Part shown: piece by piece, positions 7,689 through 15,379 of the stretch
How the letters are laid out: each line of letters begins with the position of its first letter
Numbering within the stretch: the first letter of the stretch is position 1
NCBI GenBank assembly: GCA_946405485.1
Contig: CAMJHJ010000008.1
Span: forward strand, 1 to 28,973
From: an uncultured Bacteroidales bacterium
Lineage (GTDB): Bacteria > Bacteroidota > Bacteroidia > Bacteroidales > UBA932
Direction: 5' to 3'
DNA: 28,973 bases
Notes under the pieces: generated by a model
Seen by the model: the letters and a program-made list of their open reading frames with translations, nothing else
Databases searched by the model: none
What the model was told of the DNA's origin: nothing
Translations under genes and position numbers: made by a program

Positions 7689-8411
7689 TTAATCCAATTC
7701 CAGGGTTCCGAAGACTTGGTAATGCTTGGGCTCGTCACGGACCAGGCGGTCAAACTCGGTCTCGAACCAGTCCCATTCCAGGCTGATGACGATGGAGGAT
7801 CCGGCTCCGGGAGGGATGGCCCCGGCCAGGTCGAAACGCATGTAGTGCGTGTCCATCTGGAATGCGTCGGCCTCGTAGTCTTCATTCTCATACGATTCGC
7901 CGTGGCCCTGGTGGTGCAGCTCCAGATAGAGGGTGTCGGAGTTGGAGCGGACGTTGTCCCAGACCAGGTCGACGGTATGGGGCGTCTCGGAGTCCTTCAG
8001 GGAGGTGGTGACGCAGGATACGTTGATATAACGTCTCAAGGGGTCCGAGCCCCAGTCCTGGTAAAGCGCCACGGCGTCGGTGCCGTAGACGGCAGGGTCG
8101 GCGGCGTTCTTGGCCAGCGCTGCTTTCCGGGTGACGGGCTCGTACATCTTGATCCGGGTCTCATAAGTGTTAGGAGCCGAAATGCGGATCAGGTCAGCGA
8201 GGAAAAAGATGGTTTGCTCATGCATCCACTTGCTGTCGGTCTGGTCTTCGGTGACCTGAAGCGTGACATCGGAGATGTCGAAGTGGATCTCGGTGCCGCT
8301 GACGACATCCCCGAAGCCGTAAACGTTCTGATACAGGACGGTGTTCTCGGTGATTCTGTTGCAGGCGAGAAGCCCGAAGACGGGCAGGAGGAGGAATAAG
8401 ATTTTTTTCAT
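7689..8411 (-). CDS. NigD-like lipoprotein
   Basis: This 240-residue protein has a clear lipoprotein signal (MKKILFLLLPVFGLLAC, Cys17) and so is membrane-anchored in the periplasm or at the surface. It is mostly beta-rich, with late segments DTLYLELHHQGHG and IVISLEWDWFETEFD that resemble the C-terminal half of the Bacteroidota NigD-like family, which is of unknown function. The assignment rests on overall pattern rather than a catalytic motif. It lies between the Fur-family regulator and the GlpT-like transporter with gaps of about 11-12 bases, so it is probably co-transcribed. It could be an accessory protein for envelope transport or simply a passenger in the operon. Confidence 0.55.
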   Translation of the reverse strand: MKKILFLLLPVFGLLACNRITENTVLYQNVYGFGDVVSGTEIHFDISDVTLQVTEDQTDSKWMHEQTIFFLADLIRISAPNTYETRIKMYEPVTRKAALAKNAADPAVYGTDAVALYQDWGSDPLRRYINVSCVTTSLKDSETPHTVDLVWDNVRSNSDTLYLELHHQGHGESYENEDYEADAFQMDTHYMRFDLAGAIPPGAGSSIVISLEWDWFETEFDRLVRDEPKHYQVFGTLELD

Positions 8412-8422
8412 GGGATGGGAAA

Positions 8423-8878
8423 TCAGAAAGAACGGGGAGCTTTGCGGTGGGAAGGGTGGCAGAGGATCTGGATGTCGATGCCATCCACCCGGAATCCCTT
8501 GAAACGGCGCTTTTTCAGAGCGGTCTCGACCGTCATCAGGAGTTCCTCGTCGAGGATGTCTTTATAAGTATTGTTGTAAACGTCATAGAGGTGGATGTGC
8601 TTGCCGGTGTTGACGTCGAAGTACATCTTGTTGTTGGCGCTGAGCCGGTGCTTGTAGATGCCCAGGAGGGCGAGCTGCGTCAGCGTGTTGTAGACCGAGG
8701 CGACCGTGACGGAGCCGCCGTGGGAGATGATGTGCTCCCGGACCATGTCGGCGCTGGCATGTCCCAGTTCCATCATGGCCGCATGGATGGCGAGACGCTG
8801 GTCCGTGGCCTTGAGGCCATGGTTCTTGAGGGCTTTCCTGTAGTTGTCCATCGTGGACGCGTGGCTGACTGGTGCCAT
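8423..8878 (-). CDS. Fur-family transcriptional regulator
   Basis: This protein of 151 residues (142 if it starts at the ATG at 8851, giving MDNYRKAL) has the Fur winged-helix domain. It shows LKATDQRLAIHAAM, a His at 40, the recognition helix with TVASVYNTLTQLALLGI (58-74), then the dimerisation part with metal-type His94 and His96 (GKHIHLYDV). Fur-family proteins repress genes when bound to iron, zinc, manganese or peroxide-sensitive iron. The structural-zinc CxxC pairs are absent and only one Cys (140) remains, so this is not a classical Fur/Zur with a Cys4 zinc site; a PerR-like or divergent role is possible. It is the second gene of an operon that follows a metallophosphoesterase. I saw no clear Fur box, and the target genes are unknown. 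Confidence 0.85.
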   Translation of the reverse strand: MAPVSHASTMDNYRKALKNHGLKATDQRLAIHAAMMELGHASADMVREHIISHGGSVTVASVYNTLTQLALLGIYKHRLSANNKMYFDVNTGKHIHLYDVYNNTYKDILDEELLMTVETALKKRRFKGFRVDGIDIQILCHPSHRKAPRSF

Positions 8879-8882
8879 AAGT

Positions 8883-9704
8883 TTAACGGGTCAGGGGATT
8901 GCGGGCCTTGGCGGCGGGGACGAACTCGGAGGTGAAGCGGTCCTTATACACCGTGACGATGTTAAGGCCGGAGATGCCGTCGCCCAGCGTGAGGCCGGAG
9001 GCGCTGGTGGTATAGTAGGGTACGCCCCCGTATTCGCAGAAGCGGGAACGGTGCAGGTGTCCGGAAAAGACGGCGTCCACCCCATAGTTCGAGAACTGGT
9101 CGAGGTAGAACTGCCGGTAGGGCGCCTGGAAGTTGAAGTAATCCTCTCCTTCATCCACCGACTCCTTGACGACGGGGCAGTGCGTGAAGACGAAGAGGAA
9201 TCGGGCTCCCTGGTTGGCGGCGAGGGTCTGGAGCAGCCAGGTGCAGTGCTCGCGCTCTTCTTCGAAGCACCAGTCCTTCAGGAAGCAGGTGTTCATCCCG
9301 ACGAAGGTGCAGCCTTCGTAGCGGAAACAGAAACGGTCGTAGCCGTAGCGGTCCAGGTAGCGCTGCAGGTCGCCTTCCTCGCGGGGCTTGAGGTCGTGGT
9401 TGCCGGCCACGTGCCAGACCGGGATGTCCTTGTCGATCCGGCCGATGAGTTCCTGATAGGCGGCCCACTGCTCTTCGTTGAAGCGGTTGTTGATCATGTC
9501 GCCGGTCACGACGACGAAAGCCGGATGGATGCGGTTGATGGCCTCGACGGTCTCCGTCAGCAGCCGGACACCTTCCACCATCGTATTCTTTTCCTTGAAT
9601 CCCAGCTGGGGATCCGTGATCTGGACGAAGAAGAAAGGTTTCGCCGCCCAAGCCGGCAGCAGGGCGGATGCAAGGAAAAGGGTCAGAATTAAACGTTTCA
9701 GCAT
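8883..9704 (-). CDS. Secreted calcineurin-like metallophosphoesterase (CPPED1-like)
   Basis: This 273-residue protein starts at 9704 with a signal peptide (MLKRLILTLFLASALLPAWA). An upstream ATG at 9728 would fall inside the promoter box, so I reject it. The dimetal-site motifs are in order: DPQ (31-33), GDMINN (68-73), GNHD (101-104), THCPV (174-178) and GHLH (215-218). The first motif is DxQ instead of the usual DxH, as in the CPPED1-like branch. Such enzymes hydrolyse phosphomonoesters or diesters using iron, zinc or manganese. Being exported and in an operon with a GlpT-like transporter, it could supply phosphate esters for uptake (inference). The substrate is not known from sequence; a protein phosphatase or glycerophosphodiesterase role is possible. 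Confidence 0.85.
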   Translation of the reverse strand: MLKRLILTLFLASALLPAWAAKPFFFVQITDPQLGFKEKNTMVEGVRLLTETVEAINRIHPAFVVVTGDMINNRFNEEQWAAYQELIGRIDKDIPVWHVAGNHDLKPREEGDLQRYLDRYGYDRFCFRYEGCTFVGMNTCFLKDWCFEEEREHCTWLLQTLAANQGARFLFVFTHCPVVKESVDEGEDYFNFQAPYRQFYLDQFSNYGVDAVFSGHLHRSRFCEYGGVPYYTTSASGLTLGDGISGLNIVTVYKDRFTSEFVPAAKARNPLTR

Positions 9705-9725
9705 AGTTGGACGGATAAACATTTC

Positions 9726-9733
9726 CAAAGATA
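9726..9733 (-). promoter_or_regulatory. Promoter -7 box for the phosphoesterase operon
   Basis: The minus strand reads TATCTTTG, a perfect TAnnTTTG. The predicted start near 9722 leaves about 18 bases of leader to the ATG at 9704, which decides that start over 9728. No good -33 box is seen. Confidence 0.55.
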
Positions 9734-9745
9734 CGCATTATTTCT

Positions 9746-9753
9746 TATATTTG
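9746..9753 (+). promoter_or_regulatory. Promoter -7 box for trxB
   Basis: TATATTTG matches TAnnTTTG, with TTTC (9722-9725) 20 bases upstream as a three-of-four -33 match. The predicted leader to the ATG at 9774 is about 17 bases. The -33 region overlaps the divergent promoter, so the two may compete for polymerase. Confidence 0.6.
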
Positions 9754-9773
9754 TCAGTTGCAAATCTGCTAAA

Positions 9774-10697
9774 ATGGAAAAAGTCAAATGTATGATCATA
9801 GGCGGGGGCCCTGCCGGATACACGGCGGCCATCTATGCTTCCCGCGCGTCCCTTTCGCCCGTCCTCTATGAGGGGATGGAGCCGGGAGGACAGTTGATGA
9901 CCACGACGGTGGTCGAGAATTATCCCGGATTCCCCGAAGGGGTCGAGGCTTATCCGCTGATGGACGGGATGAAGAAACAGGCGGCGCGTTTCGGCGCGGA
10001 TATCCGCAGGGGTACGGTCGTCGAGGCTGACCTGTCGGCACGTCCTTTCCGCCTGAAGACCGACAACGGGACGGAGATCGAGGCCGAGGCGCTGATCATC
10101 GCGACCGGTGCGACCGCCCGTTATCTGGGGCTGCCCTCCGAGGCGGAGTACCGCGGTCGCGGCGTTTCCGCCTGTGCGACCTGCGACGGATTCTTCTACC
10201 GCAAGAAGACGGTCGCCGTGGTCGGCGGAGGAGACACCGCCTGCGAAGAGGCCACTTACCTGGCCGGCCTGTGCAAGAAGGTCTATATGATCGTGCGCCG
10301 GGATGTGCTGCGCGCTTCCGATGCGATGCAGGAGAAGGTCCGCTCGATGGAGAATATCGAGATCCTCTGGAACTGCAATACGCAGGAAGTCCTGGGCGAC
10401 GGCGAAAAGGTCACGGGCGTGCGGCTGCTGCGCAAGGATGGTACTGTTTTTGATGTGGAACTCGACGGCTTTTTCCTTGCGATCGGCCACCATCCCGTCA
10501 CGGAGGTTTTCTCCCGTTGGATCGAGACGGATGCGGAAGGTTATATCGTGACGGAAGGGAAGTCCTCCCGCACCAATGTGGAAGGCGTGTTCGCCGCCGG
10601 CGACGTGCAGGATCCCAGGTACCGCCAGGCGATCACCGCCGCGGCGTCGGGCTGCAAGGCCGCCCTGGATGCGGAGCGCTTCCTGAAACAAAAGTAA
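9774..10697 (+). CDS. trxB: Thioredoxin reductase
   Basis: This 307-residue flavoenzyme reduces thioredoxin with NADPH in the cytosol. The FAD-binding GGGPAG is at 10-15, the redox-active CATC at 134-137 (followed by DGFFY), the NADPH-binding GGGDTA at 151-156, and a C-terminal FAD motif is seen as VFAAGDVQD. Length and motif order match bacterial low-molecular-weight TrxB exactly. The ATG at 9774 is the first good start after the promoter box. Three bases separate its stop from bamD, so the genes are probably co-transcribed. An NTR-like enzyme for another thioredoxin-fold partner is the only reasonable alternative. Confidence 0.96.
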   Translation: MEKVKCMIIGGGPAGYTAAIYASRASLSPVLYEGMEPGGQLMTTTVVENYPGFPEGVEAYPLMDGMKKQAARFGADIRRGTVVEADLSARPFRLKTDNGTEIEAEALIIATGATARYLGLPSEAEYRGRGVSACATCDGFFYRKKTVAVVGGGDTACEEATYLAGLCKKVYMIVRRDVLRASDAMQEKVRSMENIEILWNCNTQEVLGDGEKVTGVRLLRKDGTVFDVELDGFFLAIGHHPVTEVFSRWIETDAEGYIVTEGKSSRTNVEGVFAAGDVQDPRYRQAITAAASGCKAALDAERFLKQK

Positions 10698-10700
10698 GAT

Positions 10701-11588
10701 ATGAAGTATTTCAAGATAATGTTGGCAGTGGCGGTCGCTCTCTGGGCGGCGTCGTCCTGCAAGTCAGAGTACCAGGCCCTGCTGGAAGGCTATGATGAAG
10801 AGGCGAAGTATGCTGCGGCCTTCGATTATTTCAACCAGGGCAAGTTCTCCAAGGCGGCCCAGCTGTTCGAGAGCCTTTCCGTGACGACCAGCGGTACGGA
10901 GCGCGATGATACGATCCAGTTCTACTGGGGTCTGAGCAACTACCGTTTCAAGGATTTCTATACGGCGGAGACCAACTTCAAGGAGTTTATCGAGAAGTAT
11001 CCCCGCAGCCCCTTCGCCGAAGAGGCGGGTTTCCTGCGGATCGACTGCCTGTACAATTCGTCCCTGCGCTATGAGCTGGACCAGTCGTCGTCCGTGCAGA
11101 CCATCTCGGCGATCGGCGAGTATCTGACCAACTATCCCCAGACCCAGCATCTGGACGCATGCCGGGACATCCTCGCCGAGCTTGGCGAGCGGATGGACCG
11201 CAAGGCCTATGAGGGGGCGAAGCTCTACTATAAGATGGAGGACTACCTGGCCTCCCGGATCGCGCTGAAAAACGTGCTCAAGGATGACGCGGACAACAAG
11301 TTCCGCGAGGAGATCCTCTACTATGCGGCCAAGTCTTCTTATAAGTATGCCCAGCTCAGCGTGCCCGAGAAGCAGAAGGAACGCTATCTGACCTTCATCG
11401 ACGACTATCTCAACTTCGTGGGCGAATATGAATCGTCCGTGTACCGGCGCGAGATGGATGTCCTCTACAAACGGGCGCAGCGGGCCCTGGGCCGCTACAG
11501 CGGGCCGGACGAGGACAGCGGTGAGGAGGAGAAGGACTTCGAAAAGGAGCGGAAACAGCTGCTTCAGGACAACAAAGACCAGAAATAA
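10701..11588 (+). CDS. bamD: Outer-membrane assembly lipoprotein BamD
   Basis: This 295-residue lipoprotein (signal MKYFKIMLAVAVALWAASSC, Cys20) is built of TPR helices. FDYFNQGKFSKAAQLFESLS, FYWGLSNYRFKDFYTAETNF and FIEKYPRSPFAEEAGF are typical of BamD/YfiO. BamD sits on the inner leaflet of the outer membrane and works with BamA to fold beta-barrel proteins. The last 40 residues are acidic and lysine-rich (EDSGEEEKDFEKERK), a tail common in Bacteroidota versions. It follows trxB by three bases and precedes an omega-like RNA polymerase subunit, the standard Bacteroidota neighbourhood. The partner BamA is encoded later in this same window (19542-22127). Confidence 0.92.
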   Translation: MKYFKIMLAVAVALWAASSCKSEYQALLEGYDEEAKYAAAFDYFNQGKFSKAAQLFESLSVTTSGTERDDTIQFYWGLSNYRFKDFYTAETNFKEFIEKYPRSPFAEEAGFLRIDCLYNSSLRYELDQSSSVQTISAIGEYLTNYPQTQHLDACRDILAELGERMDRKAYEGAKLYYKMEDYLASRIALKNVLKDDADNKFREEILYYAAKSSYKYAQLSVPEKQKERYLTFIDDYLNFVGEYESSVYRREMDVLYKRAQRALGRYSGPDEDSGEEEKDFEKERKQLLQDNKDQK

Positions 11589-11600
11589 ATTTTTTGAAAC

Positions 11601-11620
11601 TTCCCGCCGCGAGGCGGGAG
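11601..11620. other. Short GC-rich hairpin with GCGA tetraloop between bamD and the omega-like gene
   Basis: CCCGCC (11603-11608) pairs perfectly with GGCGGG (11613-11618) around a GCGA loop of the stable GNRA class, with a T-A and a T-G pair extending the stem. A run of T precedes it (11590-11595) and an AT-rich stretch follows, but there is no T tract directly after the stem. It is therefore a poor plus-strand terminator and could instead be a processing, attenuation or mRNA-stability element. On the minus strand the preceding T run becomes a following A run, which also does not suit termination. Confidence 0.5.
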
Positions 11621-11649
11621 TATTTATCTTAGACAACAACAAAATCACT

Positions 11650-11976
11650 ATGGATAACAAGACAAAGAAAGTCCCGACCAACACCATCACCCGGGACACG
11701 AAAAACCTGGCCGCCCCGACCGGCAACATCTACGAGACCGTCGTGGTCCTGTACAAGCGGGCCAACCAGATCGCCCTCGCCGAGAAGAAGGAACTCAACA
11801 AGAAGCTGGAGGATTTCCGCAACGAGCGCGATACGATGGACGAGGTCTTCGAGAACAAGGAGCAGATCGAAATCTCCAAATACTACGAGAAGCAGCCGAA
11901 GCCGGACCTGGTAGCCATCTCCGAATTTGAGAACGGAGACCTCTTCTACCGGAAGGCGGGCGAGGAGGATGCTTAA
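11650..11976 (+). CDS. RNA polymerase omega-like (Rpb6-type) subunit
   Basis: This is a 108-residue cytosolic protein starting at the ATG at 11650. The segment TGNIYETVVVLYKRANQIALAEKKELNKKLEDF is characteristic of the Bacteroidota omega/Rpb6-like subunit, which helps assemble and stabilise RNA polymerase. The C-terminal half is charged, and the protein ends EEDA. Its position directly after bamD is the usual one in Bacteroidota. The stop codon overlaps the recN start (ATGCTTAA), indicating coupled translation. Sequence is too divergent from E. coli RpoZ for certainty, but context and pattern agree. Confidence 0.85.
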   Translation: MDNKTKKVPTNTITRDTKNLAAPTGNIYETVVVLYKRANQIALAEKKELNKKLEDFRNERDTMDEVFENKEQIEISKYYEKQPKPDLVAISEFENGDLFYRKAGEEDA

Positions 11977-13627
11977 GGCCCTTCATATCAGCCATTACAT
12001 TTTGATAGACTCTCTGGATGTCGAATTTCCGGAGGGTCTGATCATTATTACCGGGCAGACCGGCGCGGGCAAATCCATCCTGATGGGCGCCCTGTCCTTG
12101 CTGACAGGGGCGAAAGCGGACGCGGCCGTCATCTCCGAGGGAGCTGACAACTGTGTCGTGGAGGGCGAGTTCCGGACCGACGATCCCCAGGTCCGCGCCA
12201 TCCTGGAAGAGAACGGCGCGGAATGGGAAGAGGGAAGCCTGCTCGTGCGGCGGGTCGTCCACCGTTCCGGACGTTCCCGTTCCTTCGTCAACGACTGCCC
12301 CGTGCAGGTGGGTGTCCTGTCCGCCCTGGCTTCCCGCCTGGTGGACATCCACTCGCAACACCAGAACCTCATGCTATCCGATCCCTCGTTCCAGCGGGAA
12401 GTCCTGGACCTCTTCGCCGGGGACGGGGAGATGTTGGAAGCCTCCCGCAGCACCTGGCGCCGGCTCGTGTCGCTGCGCTCCGAACGGCGCTCCCTCCAGG
12501 AGCAACTGGAGCATCTGGACGCCGAGCGGGACTATAACGAAGCCCGTTACAAGCGCTTGGAGGAAGCAAAACTGCGCGACGGGGAGCTCGAGGAACTGGA
12601 GGCCGAACAGGCACGCCTGGCCAATGCGGAGGGGATCAAGGAAACCCTGTCCGCGGTCGGCGGGATGTTCTCTCCTTCCGACGGGGAATGGCCGGGCCTG
12701 GTCTCGACCCTCAAGGAAGCTTCGCGCCTGCTGTCCCGTTCCGAAGCTTATATCCCGGAGGCCCGCGAACTCACGTCCCGGCTGGATGCCGCGCGCATCG
12801 AACTGGATGACATCGCTTCCGAGCTCGAGCGTCTCAATGCCGCCGTGGATGTTTCTCCCGAGCGTCTCGAGTGGGTCGAAGACCGGATGGGTCTCCTGTA
12901 TGACCTGCTGAAGAATTATCATTGCGCCACGGAGGCTGAGCTCATCGCCGCCCGGGACCGGCTGTCTTCCCTGTTATATGACTCTACCGCAATGGTGGAG
13001 AGGGCGGAGGCCCTCGACGGGGAGATCGGTCAGCTCCGGCAGAAACTCGGGGAAATCCATGCAGCCCTGCACCGTATGCGGGAGGAAGCCGCGCCGCAGC
13101 TGGCCGCCCGCATGGAGGAGCGCCTGCATTTCCTGGAACTGGAGCGCTCCGTGTTCGAGGTGGCGGTGGATCCTGCCACGGCCGGGGAAGACGGCGCGGA
13201 TGCCGTGCGTTTCCTTTTTTCCGCTTCCGGCAAGCATCCCGTGGAAGCGGCCCGCTGCGCTTCCGGCGGCGAACTGTCCCGCATGATGCTTTCGCTGAAG
13301 TCCCTGCTGGCTTCGCTGACCGAGATGCCCACGATGGTTTTCGACGAGATCGATTCCGGCGTGTCCGGCAGTGCGGCCGACAAGATGGGGTCGATGATCT
13401 GCTCGATGGGAGACCGGATGCAGGTCTTCGCCATCACGCATCTGCCGCAGGTGGCCGCCAAGGGACAGGCGCATTTCCTGGTGAGCAAAGACCCGTCCGG
13501 CGAGTCGGGTTCCACCATCAAAAAACTCTCCCCGGAGGAGAGAGTCTTTGAAATCGCCCGCATGCTCAGCGGGTCGGTCATTTCCGAGGAAGCCGTGGCC
13601 AATGCCCGGCGCCTGCTCACGGATTGA
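11969..13627 (+). CDS. recN: DNA repair protein RecN
   Basis: This 552-residue SMC-like ATPase acts in double-strand break repair. The Walker A motif GQTGAGKS is at 29-36. Long coiled-coil arms rich in Glu, Arg and Leu run through about 150-370. The ABC signature SGGELSRMMLSL and Walker B with VFDEIDSGVSG lie near the C-terminus, followed by FAITHLPQVAAK. This order and length are diagnostic of RecN. The ATG at 11969 overlaps the preceding gene by eight bases and begins the conserved MLKALHISHYILID. The 3' end overlaps the convergent LysM gene by 11 bases. Confidence 0.96.
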   Translation: MLKALHISHYILIDSLDVEFPEGLIIITGQTGAGKSILMGALSLLTGAKADAAVISEGADNCVVEGEFRTDDPQVRAILEENGAEWEEGSLLVRRVVHRSGRSRSFVNDCPVQVGVLSALASRLVDIHSQHQNLMLSDPSFQREVLDLFAGDGEMLEASRSTWRRLVSLRSERRSLQEQLEHLDAERDYNEARYKRLEEAKLRDGELEELEAEQARLANAEGIKETLSAVGGMFSPSDGEWPGLVSTLKEASRLLSRSEAYIPEARELTSRLDAARIELDDIASELERLNAAVDVSPERLEWVEDRMGLLYDLLKNYHCATEAELIAARDRLSSLLYDSTAMVERAEALDGEIGQLRQKLGEIHAALHRMREEAAPQLAARMEERLHFLELERSVFEVAVDPATAGEDGADAVRFLFSASGKHPVEAARCASGGELSRMMLSLKSLLASLTEMPTMVFDEIDSGVSGSAADKMGSMICSMGDRMQVFAITHLPQVAAKGQAHFLVSKDPSGESGSTIKKLSPEERVFEIARMLSGSVISEEAVANARRLLTD

Positions 13628-15377
13628 CCAGGGAAATCGAAAAATCTTTTCCGTATTCCACCCTTCTGACGGCCCGGTTGACATGGCCGGCACTTCCGTC
13701 GTCTGAGATCAGGAAGTCTGACTGGAGTCCCGTATACCGGCGGTCTTCCAGGCGGGTCATCCGCTCGCGGTCGCGCTCCGGCGTGGCGAAATTGCGGATG
13801 AAATAATAGGCGGCGTCATAGCCCTGGTAGGCGAACTGCGTCGGCTCGGCACCGAAGAGCGCACGGTAGCTGAGAAGGAAGTCCTTGATGCGCGCGTTGC
13901 TGTAATCGATGAAATAGGAGCAGCTCAGGTGGGCGTTGACCCGGTGGAGATTCTCCACTTCCACCATGTCGAAGGTGCGGATCTTGGACGGCCCATACAG
14001 GATGATATCCAGGTTCTTGTAGCTGAGCAGGGTCAGGTTGCGGATCGCGTCGTTGACGAAGCCCTCGCGGTCGGAAGCGACGATGGCGTGGGTCGTGCCG
14101 GAAGGAGGCATCAGCATGCGCATCCGCTCGAGGGCGGAATGGGACTCGCGGGTGCCGTATTCCACTGTAGAGTACTCGAGGCCGGACTCGGCCAGGCGGG
14201 CGGCGAGGGGAGTCGGCGGGGCTTCTTTCTCCAGGATCAGCAGTACGCGGTCTCCGCGCTTGAAGTCGCTGCGGATCCACTCGATGATATCATCATACTG
14301 GGCGTCGGCGGGGCTGGGGGCCTGGATGAAATTGGGATAGGTCCCGGCCAGCTCGATGGCCTTGGGGTCCAGCGGGGAGACGACGGCCGTGGTGCGAGGA
14401 GTCATGTCCAGGACTTCCTGGAGGTCGTCCGGTGCGACGGGACCGATGACCAGGTCGAATCCCTCAAGTTTGGCGGCGTTCACGGGAGTAGCGGGGTTCT
14501 TGCTGTCGATGACGGTCAGCTCGGCCTTGACGCCGCTCTTTCCCAGGTCGCGCGCTGCCAGCAGCATGCCGCTGTATAAATCAAAGGAGGAATGGACGAG
14601 CTGCCCCTTGGCGTTGAAGGGGAGGATGATGCCGACGCGGACCTTGTCGTCCAGTTGCTTGCGTCGGAACAAGTCCTTGAGAGACAGGCCGATCCGGTCG
14701 GCGAGGCTCTGGAGCGTGTCGGTGGATGATTCCACCGTGGTTTCCGACACCTCGGGCAGGGTCTCTTCTTCCTCAGCTTCGGGCTGGATGGCGACCTCAG
14801 CCGGTCTTACCGGAGCGACGGGCACTTCAACCGACTCCGGATGGGAGGGAATGCGGAGACGCTGATGACGGGCGAGCTGCTCGCTCTTCAGTCCGTTATA
14901 GGCCATCAGGACATCCTTGGGGACGTTGAACTTGGCCGCGATCATGTCAAGGGTCTCGTACCATTTGGCGGTATAGACCGTGTAGTCCGAAGTGGAGGGC
15001 ACTGTCTGGGCGGGCTCTTGCGATACGACAGGGGCCGTCTGCGGTACGGAGGGCTGCATGCTGGTCTCCGGGGTGACGGTCTGTGCCGCGGAAATCTCTT
15101 TCTCGGGAATCAGCAGGGTCTGTCCGACCTGGATCTGTCCTCTGGACAGGTCAATGCCGGGGTTGGCGTCGACGATGTCCTGATAGGTGACGCCGTAGGT
15201 CCGGGAGATGGAGAACAGGGTCTGGTGGTCCAGCACCGTATGGGCAAAATAGACTTTGCCGTCCTTGCTGACTTTTTCCTGGGAGATGGTGACGGGGGTA
15301 CTCTTGTAGACCTGGGCGGCAAGAGGGATCGGGGCGAGGCACAAGGCCGTCAGCATCAATATCAGTAATCTTTTCAT
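13617..15377 (-). CDS. LysM-containing protein with periplasmic-binding (type I) domain
   Basis: This 586-residue exported protein has a signal peptide (MKRLLILMLTALCLAPIPLA, cut near residue 21). LysM domain one is at about 42-91 (HTVLDHQTLFSISRTYGV to TLLIP) and LysM domain two at about 131-177 (VYTAKWYETLDMIAAKF to LRIP). A Pro/Glu/Val-rich linker follows, then a periplasmic-binding-protein fold from about 275 (VRVGIILPFNAKGQL, FDLVIGPVAPDDL). LysM modules bind peptidoglycan. The binding-protein fold here resembles amino-acid ABC receptors and LpoA-like regulators of cell-wall synthases, so it may anchor to the wall and sense or activate. The start at 15377 gives a proper signal peptide; the longer frame does not. 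It lies two bases after the GT4 gene. Confidence 0.82.
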   Translation of the reverse strand: MKRLLILMLTALCLAPIPLAAQVYKSTPVTISQEKVSKDGKVYFAHTVLDHQTLFSISRTYGVTYQDIVDANPGIDLSRGQIQVGQTLLIPEKEISAAQTVTPETSMQPSVPQTAPVVSQEPAQTVPSTSDYTVYTAKWYETLDMIAAKFNVPKDVLMAYNGLKSEQLARHQRLRIPSHPESVEVPVAPVRPAEVAIQPEAEEEETLPEVSETTVESSTDTLQSLADRIGLSLKDLFRRKQLDDKVRVGIILPFNAKGQLVHSSFDLYSGMLLAARDLGKSGVKAELTVIDSKNPATPVNAAKLEGFDLVIGPVAPDDLQEVLDMTPRTTAVVSPLDPKAIELAGTYPNFIQAPSPADAQYDDIIEWIRSDFKRGDRVLLILEKEAPPTPLAARLAESGLEYSTVEYGTRESHSALERMRMLMPPSGTTHAIVASDREGFVNDAIRNLTLLSYKNLDIILYGPSKIRTFDMVEVENLHRVNAHLSCSYFIDYSNARIKDFLLSYRALFGAEPTQFAYQGYDAAYYFIRNFATPERDRERMTRLEDRRYTGLQSDFLISDDGSAGHVNRAVRRVEYGKDFSISLVNP

Positions 15378-15379
15378 AC

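Noticed and set aside
6594..8399. Plus-strand open frame of about 601 codons opposite the transporter and NigD-like genes
   Set aside because: The minus strand encodes a clear OPA transporter with conserved arginines and a lipoprotein. The plus frame shows only Gly/Val/Asp-rich antisense composition.
9704..9738. Upstream starts for the phosphoesterase (ATG at 9728)
   Set aside because: They fall inside or before the promoter box at 9726-9733 and would put eight extra residues before a normal signal peptide.
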